A stretch of DNA of 5,972 bases from Enterobacteriaceae bacterium (GTDB lineage Bacteria > Pseudomonadota > Gammaproteobacteria > Enterobacterales > Enterobacteriaceae), in NCBI GenBank assembly GCA_022712475.1, contig JALAGK010000287.1, forward strand, positions 1 to 5,972, in the 5' to 3' direction. Positions 1-5,843 of the stretch are shown one piece after another (within the stretch, counting starts at the first letter, position 1; every line of letters begins with the position of its first letter). The position numbers were made by a program, and so were the translations under genes. Below the pieces are notes generated by a model. The model did no database searches. It was given only the letters and a program-made list of their open reading frames with translations, and was not told the DNA's origin.

Positions 1-1802
1 CCCATGTACACTTCCGGATCGACCATCCCCCATAAACTGGCCCATCCCGCCCAGACATTCGGATCGTTCGGGGACAGAGCCAGTATTTTCGCCCATCTCA
101 TCCGCTTATCCTCGAATGAATCCGTCGCTTTTCTGAACGCCAGATCCTTTAAGAGCGGGACATAATACGGGTATTTCTCAGACAGCCTTTCCATTTCCTT
201 TGTCACTTCATTAAAGGTTTTAAGTCTGGCTTCGTTAGTATGAGCCCCTCTTTTGAAATAAAGGCTCTGTAAAGCGCGAGCCTCTTCCCTGGTTATACGT
301 TTTTGCGGGAAGAACAGGTTCATTCGTTTGTACTGAGCAACCATCTCTTCTGCTGCTGTTTCCATCGCCGCCTTATTATGGCGAGCGGCCAGCCGGGCAA
401 TGCGTATCGCCCGCGCTTCCATGTCCTGAAAGTGTTCCTGCGCAGATGGGCGATCGCTGATAAAGGTCACCGGCAGCAGTACACGCCGCCCTTCTGAAGC
501 AGGTTTAAAACGCCACTGAGTCGCGTACGCTATTGCCGTACTGTCAAATTTAGGGACTCCGCTGGTGCACTCTACCATCGCACTTAAGAGTTCACCGCTT
601 GCGTTGATATCCAGAGAAAGTAATGTGGTTGCCGATTTGGTATTTATTCCAACGTTCGGATAGCGCAGTTCAGGCAGACTCTCTGTCACAATGCCATATT
701 TTTCGGCTTCAACGACGACATGCCCGGGAAAGCGTTTGTCGGTCACGATATAGTTGCGCATCATACTCTTGTCCAGAATAGCGCTCCTCAGAGGCAGGAC
801 ATTATCAGCTTCCCCCTTTACGTGTTCTGTCGGCGGCACATCACACGCCCGGGCCTTCATTCTGGCCTGCAAAATACGCAGGATTTGTCTGTCATCCTGC
901 GGCATTTGCTCAACGTAGGCGGCGAGACGCTGCGCCAGTTGAGGGTGTCGCGGCCGGTCTTTAAGACTCTCGGCCATCAGCAACCCTGAAAAGATACTTA
1001 GCGCAAGTGGCTGACTCTGCGTGTGCAGCGCCTGCGGATCATCATGAGACTGAATTTGCGCCAGTGCCCAGCCGAACCACGCATCCGGGTTATCCGGCGC
1101 AATGGAGATTGCCCGACGAAATGCGCTTTCCGCCCGCATTTTGTTGTCATCCGTGGTCAGCGTAAAAATAGCGGATGCCAGCACCAGCGGGACGTAATCA
1201 GGCATCCAGCTCAGATAATCTGCCATTTCCGACAAGGCTTTTGCTTCCTGCTTGCTATTGCCTGACGCCTGCTGCCAGAGCGCATCGGCAGCGGCTGCAT
1301 CGTCTTTATTCCAGCCCAGAGGTAACTTCGTGAGCGCCGAGATCTCCTCATTAAAGCGCGCAATCATCTCTTGCTCAGAGAAGGGCTCAAGTTCGGTTAA
1401 ACGGTAAAATTGGGTATCCCGATTATAAAGAAAATGCGCCCAGGCAGGCTCCTCCAGCTGATTCATACTGTGCCAGCGCCGCTGGCTCTGCTCACCAAAG
1501 GGGATATTCAGTAACGAATAGCCTGTGACAAACACCACCAGCGCCACGGCAACGCTGAGGTAAGCTTTATTGCGACGGGTCACCGCCACCCACAGGAGAG
1601 CTGAAAAGTAGAGCATTCCTCCCATCCACAGGCCAAAGAGGGTGAAACGCTGGGGCGTATTGAGCACCTCAGGCACCAGCGACAGCCTATCCATAAACGA
1701 GAACGGCCAGAGCAAGAGCCAAAAAAGTTTATCGGAGTCAACAATCAGCAGGGCAACCGAAGCGATGACAGGCAGGTACTTTAACCACGATTTTATTCTC
1801 AT
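1..1802 (-). CDS. Membrane protein with TPR-like repeats and an internal TonB C-terminal-like domain (partial, runs off left edge)
   Basis: An uninterrupted frame of 600 codons starts at ATG 1802-1800 and runs past base 1, so the C-terminus is missing. Seen: hydrophobic stretches at about residues 9-36 (broken by a charged DSDK), 55-74 and 81-99, with basic residues at 2-8 and at TRRNK 75-79. By the positive-inside rule this gives three membrane spans and about 500 residues in the periplasm. Residues 145-250 are helical and TPR-like (for example APDNPDAWFGWA). Residues 380-447 match the TonB_C pattern: VDxxG-like DINASGEL, VPKFDSTAI, YATQWRFKPASEGRR, LPVTF. A second TPR-like unit follows at 486-596. 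The ATG overlaps the kinase stop by 4 nt (ATGA), indicating translational coupling. TonB_C normally ends a short, proline-rich protein; here it is internal, there is no proline-rich spacer, and true TonB function is unlikely. Inferred role: envelope scaffold, sensor or output of the upstream phosphorylation triad. The reading frame is near certain; the function is not known. Confidence 0.85.
   Translation of the reverse strand, partial: MRIKSWLKYLPVIASVALLIVDSDKLFWLLLWPFSFMDRLSLVPEVLNTPQRFTLFGLWMGGMLYFSALLWVAVTRRNKAYLSVAVALVVFVTGYSLLNIPFGEQSQRRWHSMNQLEEPAWAHFLYNRDTQFYRLTELEPFSEQEMIARFNEEISALTKLPLGWNKDDAAAADALWQQASGNSKQEAKALSEMADYLSWMPDYVPLVLASAIFTLTTDDNKMRAESAFRRAISIAPDNPDAWFGWALAQIQSHDDPQALHTQSQPLALSIFSGLLMAESLKDRPRHPQLAQRLAAYVEQMPQDDRQILRILQARMKARACDVPPTEHVKGEADNVLPLRSAILDKSMMRNYIVTDKRFPGHVVVEAEKYGIVTESLPELRYPNVGINTKSATTLLSLDINASGELLSAMVECTSGVPKFDSTAIAYATQWRFKPASEGRRVLLPVTFISDRPSAQEHFQDMEARAIRIARLAARHNKAAMETAAEEMVAQYKRMNLFFPQKRITREEARALQSLYFKRGAHTNEARLKTFNEVTKEMERLSEKYPYYVPLLKDLAFRKATDSFEDKRMRWAKILALSPNDPNVWAGWASLWGMVDPEVYM
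15..347 (-). repeat. Internal protein-level repeat, copy B (residues 486-596 of the membrane protein)
   Basis: Second, diverged copy of the TPR-like unit at 1047-1370. YVPL lies at residues 547-550 and SPNDPNVWAGWA at 577-588. It ends close to the window edge, so what follows it cannot be seen. Confidence 0.65.
1047..1370 (-). repeat. Internal protein-level repeat, copy A (residues 145-252 of the membrane protein)
   Basis: Shares with copy B, in the same order, EM(I/V)A, a basic or acidic helix rich in Ala and Leu, a EM..LS stretch, YVPL, and (A/S)P(D/N)(N/D)P(D/N)xWxGWA. Offsets between copies are 341 to 344 residues along the whole unit. It is visible only after translation. Confidence 0.65.
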
Positions 1803-3169
1803 GGCTTACTCCGGAAAATCGCCCGTAAGCTCATCACGGTTAGCCAGAAGAAAACCAGTAACAGCGCCTCCATACCATAAAGGCCATCAATATTGCGCGC
1901 GAGGATTGCCATCATCAGCGTGCCGGTAAAAGCCAGTGTGCCATGCCAGACAAATGAAGGGGTTTTGCTGCGGATATTACGCCACAGCAGCGTTAGCGGT
2001 CCCGGACCTGGTGGCACATAAGGTGGTGGCGTAACCGGCGCTGTGCGAGGCGCTTGTCGTACCGGTGCCGGGCGTGGGCGAGCGGTTTGCGTCCGTTTAG
2101 CCGCCTGCGCCTTTTGATGCTGCCTGGCCTGTTTCACCCCTTCTGTAATCTGTGCTTCGCGGGCGCACATCAGGCATGGCATACCAGCAAAATGCTGATG
2201 TTTGCTGTTACAAAGAACAATTTTTTGCGTGCTGCGTAGCGCATAGGGCCGCAGCGCCTGCGCCCATTCATCGGCACTGGGCCGTCGGCCGGGGGAGCCA
2301 GTGAAAGCCCTGTCGAACAACTTACGCAACTCGGCTGGCAGTAAATGGTGGGTACTGGCCGGTACCGGAAGGATGTTTTTTGCCGCATCAATACCGTAGG
2401 CATAGCAGCCAGCAGCGATGCGCCCTGGTAAATCATCAGGCAGTTTCGTCTTATGCGAACGCCCACTATAAGGATGGATGCCGTGGTTGAGCAGTTGAAA
2501 AACAATCACTGCCAGCGAGAAACGATCCTGAGCCTCTTCCTGCTCACGGGCAATTTGCCCAACGAGCTGTAACTCCGGGGCCAGATAGTCTGGCGTGAAC
2601 TGCCCGGCAGGAAAACGCTCCCCTTCACCCTGGATACTGAACCCGTCGCAGTCCAGCAGGGCAACATACAGGCTGTCGCGATAAAAACGCAGGTTAACGG
2701 GCTTCATGTCGACAACACGGTGCTGTCGCGCATGCAACGCCGACACCAGAGTGGCAAGGTTACAGGCCAGACTGACTTTAGTGCCAATGCCATCCGGCAG
2801 GTTATGCGCCTTCGCCTGTCGCGCCTGCAAAATATACTCCAGCTCAATACTGCGCCGGGTATCCAGAACCGGCATCGCAAAACCGGTCACGCGTTTGTGC
2901 TCATCAAAAAGCACATAGTCAGGCCACGCCAACTGAACAACCGGCTCCCCTGCGACAGGCGCGGGGATCTGCGGGCGATGTTCCAGCATGGCCTGGAGCT
3001 TGTGCTGGTAGTAGCGAGTATCAATATGGGAATGATAGATTTTCGCAACGCGTGAAGGGTCGTCCGCCAGAAAGTAGACGCTGCCCGCGCCACCGCTTTT
3101 GATGAGCTTGCCCAGACGTACCACACGGCGCTGTTCTGTATAACAGGCCGGACGCTTGTCAGACTTCAT
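1799..3169 (-). CDS. Membrane-anchored Ser/Thr protein kinase-like protein of a TerY-P (YegI-like) triad
   Basis: 456 residues. Kinase motifs seen in order: glycine loop SGGAGSVY (25-32), candidate ATP-binding Lys43 in VAKIYH, catalytic loop VVDMKPVNL with Asp154, Lys156 and Asn159, metal-binding Asp173 in LLDCDGF (replacing DFG), and APE at 197-199. All key residues are present, so it is probably active. After the kinase fold comes a Cys/His cluster, CNSKHQHF...CLMC (Cys320, His324/326, Cys332, Cys335), resembling a small zinc ribbon. A basic helical stretch (about 340-362) and a proline-rich linker (364-391) follow, then a hydrophobic hairpin (about 404-424 and 430-452) that should anchor it in the inner membrane with the kinase in the cytoplasm. 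The start overlaps the PP2C stop by 11 nt and the stop overlaps the next gene by 4 nt. E. coli YegI, described as a self-regulated kinase, is the nearest characterised relative I can name, but it is longer. Expected role: phosphorylate partners, reversed by the neighbouring PP2C. Substrates are unknown. Confidence 0.92.
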   Translation of the reverse strand: MKSDKRPACYTEQRRVVRLGKLIKSGGAGSVYFLADDPSRVAKIYHSHIDTRYYQHKLQAMLEHRPQIPAPVAGEPVVQLAWPDYVLFDEHKRVTGFAMPVLDTRRSIELEYILQARQAKAHNLPDGIGTKVSLACNLATLVSALHARQHRVVDMKPVNLRFYRDSLYVALLDCDGFSIQGEGERFPAGQFTPDYLAPELQLVGQIAREQEEAQDRFSLAVIVFQLLNHGIHPYSGRSHKTKLPDDLPGRIAAGCYAYGIDAAKNILPVPASTHHLLPAELRKLFDRAFTGSPGRRPSADEWAQALRPYALRSTQKIVLCNSKHQHFAGMPCLMCAREAQITEGVKQARQHQKAQAAKRTQTARPRPAPVRQAPRTAPVTPPPYVPPGPGPLTLLWRNIRSKTPSFVWHGTLAFTGTLMMAILARNIDGLYGMEALLLVFFWLTVMSLRAIFRSKP

Positions 3170-3884
3170 GGCGCAGCGCTACCAGCAGCGTCTTGTCATC
3201 ATCAGTTATGGCCCAGGTACGCGGGTCATCAAGCGTGGCGCGTATTGCCTTGCTGCCCTCAGTCTCACCAACTTGCCGCAAATAACGCAGAACCGGGTCC
3301 ATAAAGGGAGAAAACAGCGCGTCGCCACGTCGGGTTAATGCAAAGGGCTGCACACCGTCAGACATCATTACCAGTTGCATGGCCCTGCCAGTAAACCGGC
3401 GGACGCGTAGATGCTCACGCCAGTCCTCACTGGTGAGAAACCAGGTTTGATTCGCGTATTCGCCGTTTTCTGGTAGAGAAAAATGTTGTCCGGCGTCAAA
3501 GGTCAGCGCGGCGGTGCCATCACCAATATGCAGCACCACCGAGGCATGCTCCCCCAGCCACACGGCCAGCACGGTACAGGCAAAATCGCCCGCGCAGCGC
3601 GCCTGCTCACGCGCCCGTAGCAAAACCGCTTCACGCACACTTGCCACCAGTGCCAGCAGCTGCGCGTCATCAGGCTCGTGGGTGAATGCCGCCAGAGCAT
3701 CGGCCAGCTCACGGGCAACCAGTGCCGCGCCCTGTTCGCTACAGGCAGCGGAGCCTGCGCCATCACATACGACGGCGATAAGTCGCTCGCCCATGTTGCG
3801 ATAGCAAAAGGCATCCTGGCAGGGAAGATTATTTTGTCGATGGCCGCTACCGATGACTGACGAGGCGTAAACGTTCCAGCTCAT
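3159..3884 (-). CDS. PP2C-family Ser/Thr protein phosphatase (PphC/YegK-like)
   Basis: 241 residues from ATG 3884-3882. PP2C metal and catalytic signatures appear in order: CQDAF with Asp24, CDGAGS with Asp41-Gly42 (residues 40-45), FACTVLAVWL (101-110), HIGDG (119-123), MMSDGV with Asp175, and TDDDKTLLVA with Asp228/229 (227-236). These should form the usual two-metal (Mn/Mg) centre for dephosphorylating Ser/Thr. No signal peptide or membrane span is seen, so it should be cytoplasmic. An in-frame ATG at 3977 would add 31 residues, but these lie inside the vWA coding sequence and are not PP2C-like. ATG 3884, four nt after the vWA stop, places SWNVYASSVIGSGH at the N-terminus as expected for the family; GTG 3887 is a near-equal alternative. 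No strong Shine-Dalgarno is visible, consistent with coupling to the upstream gene. The length is close to E. coli PphC (about 253). Its natural target is probably the adjacent kinase and that kinase's substrates (inference). Confidence 0.94.
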   Translation of the reverse strand: MSWNVYASSVIGSGHRQNNLPCQDAFCYRNMGERLIAVVCDGAGSAACSEQGAALVARELADALAAFTHEPDDAQLLALVASVREAVLLRAREQARCAGDFACTVLAVWLGEHASVVLHIGDGTAALTFDAGQHFSLPENGEYANQTWFLTSEDWREHLRVRRFTGRAMQLVMMSDGVQPFALTRRGDALFSPFMDPVLRYLRQVGETEGSKAIRATLDDPRTWAITDDDKTLLVALRHEV

Positions 3885-3888
3885 CACA

Positions 3889-4566
3889 TCAGACCGATAT
3901 TTCTGACCAGCTGTCCGTCGGTGGCAGTTGGGCTTTACCGCCAGGAGTGGATTGCGATACCACCTGCATGCTGGCACTCAGCCAGAGGAAGAGCTCACGG
4001 AACTGTAATCCCTGAAGCTGCTTGACGCCGTTAATACCGCTGCGACTGAACTGGCCCATGGATTCCGTGGCCTGCTCGCCAACGCTAATGGGGAATACAG
4101 CAACTTTATTTGCCGCCTGTGCCTCACGGCACTCCTGCGCGGCCTGCAGCCAGTTATCTGTAGGCTCACCATCGGAGATTAAAAACAGCCACGGGCGGGT
4201 GTAAGGCACACCCGCAGCTTTCAGACGATCCTTTTCGGCCTCGATTTCGCTTAACGCCAGGCTCACAGCCTGGCCGGTGGGGGTTAAGCCATAGGCCTCA
4301 AGGACAGGAGCGGTGAAATCCATGGCATCACACCAGTTTCCGAGTAGATCGCACTCATCGTAACCGCCGTATTTTATGACCAGTAGACGAACACGTTTTG
4401 CGGCAATCACATCATCCTTAAGCTCCTCTTCCAGCAGCTTAAGCCCCTGATTAAGTTGCTCCATTGGCTTGCCAGTCATACTGCCTGAGCAGTCGAGAAC
4501 TAATATGAGCGGCGTGCGTTGCTCACTATTATCAATAAATGAAATATCTGGAATCAAAGACGTCAT
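3889..4566 (-). CDS. vWA-domain protein (TerY / YegL-like)
   Basis: 225 residues from ATG 4566-4564; most of the protein is one von Willebrand A domain. The metal-ion-dependent adhesion site is complete: DCSGS (Asp25, Ser27, Ser29), Thr95 in GLTPTGQA, and Asp132 in LISDGEPTD. Hydrophobic strands surround these motifs (LILVLD 20-25, VRLLVIKYG 59-67, PWLFLISDG 125-133, KVAVFPISVG 154-163). No signal peptide or membrane span is seen, so it is cytoplasmic. An upstream in-frame ATG (4614) adds 16 residues unlike the family. ATG 4566 has AGGGA five bases upstream and starts with TSLIPDISFIDN, typical of the family N-terminus. It is the first gene of the operon, four nt ahead of the PP2C start. TerY-type vWA proteins are thought to be metal-dependent adaptors that bring kinase, phosphatase and targets together. 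E. coli YegL (about 219 residues) is the nearest named relative. Confidence 0.94.
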   Translation of the reverse strand: MTSLIPDISFIDNSEQRTPLILVLDCSGSMTGKPMEQLNQGLKLLEEELKDDVIAAKRVRLLVIKYGGYDECDLLGNWCDAMDFTAPVLEAYGLTPTGQAVSLALSEIEAEKDRLKAAGVPYTRPWLFLISDGEPTDNWLQAAQECREAQAANKVAVFPISVGEQATESMGQFSRSGINGVKQLQGLQFRELFLWLSASMQVVSQSTPGGKAQLPPTDSWSEISV

Positions 4567-4571
4567 AACAA

Positions 4572-4576
4572 TCCCT
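4572..4576 (-). promoter_or_regulatory. Ribosome binding site of the vWA gene
   Basis: On the minus strand AGGGA lies five bases before ATG 4566. It is the only good Shine-Dalgarno in the operon and decides this start over the in-frame ATG at 4614. The three downstream genes lack clear ribosome binding sites and overlap or nearly touch their predecessors, so this site may set translation of the whole cluster. Confidence 0.7.
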
Positions 4577-4721
4577 GTTGATCTCTTTCTGTACTCGCAG
4601 GATAAACATCCCATACCGTCAAAACAATAAGCCTGTTTAGCGTTTTACATATTTTCTGATAAAAATAACAAAGTCTTCCGTAGCAAACCGTGCAGAATCA
4701 TCTCCACGCGGCAATGGTAAT

Positions 4722-4751
4722 TTGACACTCAGAAAACCTCTCATGCAAAAT
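4722..4751 (+). promoter_or_regulatory. Candidate sigma70 promoter for the SUKH-TPR gene
   Basis: A perfect -35 TTGACA at 4722-4727 is followed after 18 bases by CAAAAT at 4746-4751 (4 of 6 to TATAAT), preceded by TG. Transcription would start near 4758, giving a leader of only about 25 nt before ATG 4783. Confidence 0.45.
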
Positions 4752-4782
4752 CATAAACTCACCCTCTGCTTAGTCACTGAAA

Positions 4783-5619
4783 ATGAAACGACCTGCTGCT
4801 ATTGAGCTACTGTCATTCAACCCAACCAACATTGCCCGCGGCCCCTATCCTTGTGCTGGTTTTCTTGAAGTTACAGATGCTCAACTCGGCAATGGCGATT
4901 ATTTCGGTCTTTACTGGCCGTTAGGCCGCGAGCAGCAGAACCCCATTATCTGCGACATGATGCATGACGAGGGCAAATTGTTGCCTGTTTTTTCCTGCGT
5001 AGAAAAGTTTATTGAATGGATGCGCATCAATGACTGGGAACGGGGTGAGACCGGGATTAAAGACGCTGATTTTGCGGTATCACTATTTGCACAAGCCAAA
5101 ATGTTAATGAAAAGCGGCCACCTTGATGATGCCGTACCTGTACTGGAACGCGCCTGTGCCAGTCTGCCTGAAGTGAGTGATTACTGGTTCACTCTGGCCG
5201 GACAATATCGGCGACGTCAGCAAACAGAAGACTGTCTGCGTAGCGCACTGTTTGCCTATCGTGCCAACTGGGCGTTTGGTCGCCCTGCGACAGGCATATA
5301 CGCACTGCTAAAATTAGCAATGGATCATCCAGCCCTGGCCGACGATCCGATTGTTCGCCGGGCGGCGATACTGAATAGTCAGTTTGGCGGGGTCAAAGAA
5401 AACACCAACTATGATCTGCTGCTCGCATGTATCAAGGATTACTTCAGTCTCGGACAGCCGCTGGCGGCCTTGCAGGTCTACCAGAATTATGCCTACGCCA
5501 TGTATTTTGAAACGACGGCTTTTCAGCAGCGCTACGGTTTTGAACTCGGTGTCTGGCAGAATGAGTTTGCCGCCTTATGTAAACAATATTTGGGCGATGA
5601 CAGGCGAGCTATGACGTAA
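4783..5619 (+). CDS. SMI1/KNR4 (SUKH)-like N-terminus fused to TPR-like repeats, hypothetical
   Basis: 278 residues, transcribed away from the phosphatase-kinase operon. No exact family is recognised. Residues about 20-80 carry a SUKH-like signature: GNGDYFGLYWP (36-46), a short strand NPIICDMMHDEGK (53-65) and a closing helix FSCVEKFIEWM (70-80), matching the 'gngd-fgl ... Hd-g ... s-eeFl' pattern. Residues about 96-163 form at least one TPR-like helix pair (FAQAKMLMKSGHLDDAVPVLERA, then SDYWFTLAGQYRRRQQTEDCLRSALFAYR), and the rest is helical with a possible further unit at 210-240 (DYFSLGQPLAALQVYQNYA). No signal peptide or membrane span is seen, so it is cytoplasmic. An in-frame TAG at 4771 lies just upstream, so ATG 4783 is the first possible Met. 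It has no clear Shine-Dalgarno, which suggests weak translation. SUKH proteins are often immunity proteins or protein-binding modules; here an adaptor or regulator of the divergent operon is possible. The SUKH call rests on pattern only. Confidence 0.85.
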   Translation: MKRPAAIELLSFNPTNIARGPYPCAGFLEVTDAQLGNGDYFGLYWPLGREQQNPIICDMMHDEGKLLPVFSCVEKFIEWMRINDWERGETGIKDADFAVSLFAQAKMLMKSGHLDDAVPVLERACASLPEVSDYWFTLAGQYRRRQQTEDCLRSALFAYRANWAFGRPATGIYALLKLAMDHPALADDPIVRRAAILNSQFGGVKENTNYDLLLACIKDYFSLGQPLAALQVYQNYAYAMYFETTAFQQRYGFELGVWQNEFAALCKQYLGDDRRAMT

Positions 5620-5755
5620 CTCCTCGTTCAGTGCCTCTGCTCTAAACGATTTTCCAGCGTTCCTGTTAGTTAGCTGGTTTGCTACAAGCTTAGCGCCACG
5701 CAATAACGGGTTATGATGTACAGGGGAAAGTGGTTGGTTTTCCTTTTCCTTTCTC

Positions 5756-5783
5756 TTGCTCGCGATGACAGGTCGCGGAGCAA
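5756..5783. other. Hairpin-forming inverted repeat
   Basis: TTGCTCGCGA (5756-5765) can pair with TCGCGGAGCAA (5773-5783) around a 7-nt loop, giving ten base pairs with one bulged base. No T-run follows on either strand, so it is not a standard intrinsic terminator. It could protect the 3' end of the upstream transcript or be part of a small RNA. Confidence 0.5.
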
Positions 5784-5799
5784 CTCATCCACAAGGTGT

Positions 5800-5843
5800 C
5801 GCTATAACGTATTTACTTCTCTGTGGTAGTCCGTTATACAGCG
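5800..5843. repeat. Imperfect inverted repeat around TATAACG / CGTTATA
   Basis: TATAACG at 5803-5809 pairs with CGTTATA at 5832-5838. The stem extends by CGC (5800-5802) with GCG (5841-5843) across a two-base bulge. The loop is 22 nt. It could be an operator pair or an RNA fold; nothing in the window says which. Confidence 0.35.

Larger units (their letters stand above)
4567..4782. promoter_or_regulatory. Divergent intergenic region between the vWA operon and the SUKH-TPR gene
   Basis: 216 nt of mostly AT-rich DNA between two divergent starts, which must hold the operon promoter. Towards the operon I see TTGACG (plus-strand 4617-4622), but at the normal 17-nt spacing the -10 (TGCGAG) is poor. 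AT-rich sequence around 4640-4672 offers several weak alternatives. I therefore mark no specific minus-strand promoter. No clear operator palindrome or riboswitch is recognised. Confidence 0.55.

Noticed and set aside
303..1265. Plus-strand open frames of 64, 89 and 80 codons across the left part
   Set aside because: They lie opposite the continuous, domain-bearing minus-strand membrane-protein frame and encode nothing recognisable.
2170..3055. Open frames of 60 to 111 codons overlapping the kinase gene on both strands
   Set aside because: They overlap the kinase frame, which shows all expected motifs; these are its shadows.
3885..3977. 31-residue N-terminal extension of the PP2C protein from ATG 3977
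   Set aside because: The stretch lies wholly inside the vWA coding sequence in another frame and has no PP2C features. The family N-terminus begins at ATG 3884, just after the vWA stop.
3503..4204. Open frames on both strands overlapping the PP2C and vWA genes
   Set aside because: Low-complexity Ser/Ala- or Arg/Cys-rich translations typical of shadow frames; no ribosome binding sites or domains.
4567..4614. Longer vWA start at ATG 4614
   Set aside because: ATG 4566 has a good AGGGA at five bases and a family-like N-terminus; the extra 16 residues are Cys/Arg-rich and lack support.
4617..4622. TTGACG on the minus strand as the -35 of the operon promoter
   Set aside because: At 17 nt spacing the -10 position is TGCGAG, only two of six to consensus, so it was not listed as a promoter.
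4743..4805. 20-codon leader ORF (ATG 4743, TGA 4803-4805) overlapping the SUKH-TPR start
   Set aside because: It has no ribosome binding site and its first codon lies within or before the candidate -10 box, so it would not be transcribed from that promoter. The peptide has no attenuator-like codon run.
5756..5783. Intrinsic terminator for the SUKH-TPR gene
   Set aside because: The stem is good but no T-run follows on the plus strand, and it lies about 137 nt after the stop codon.
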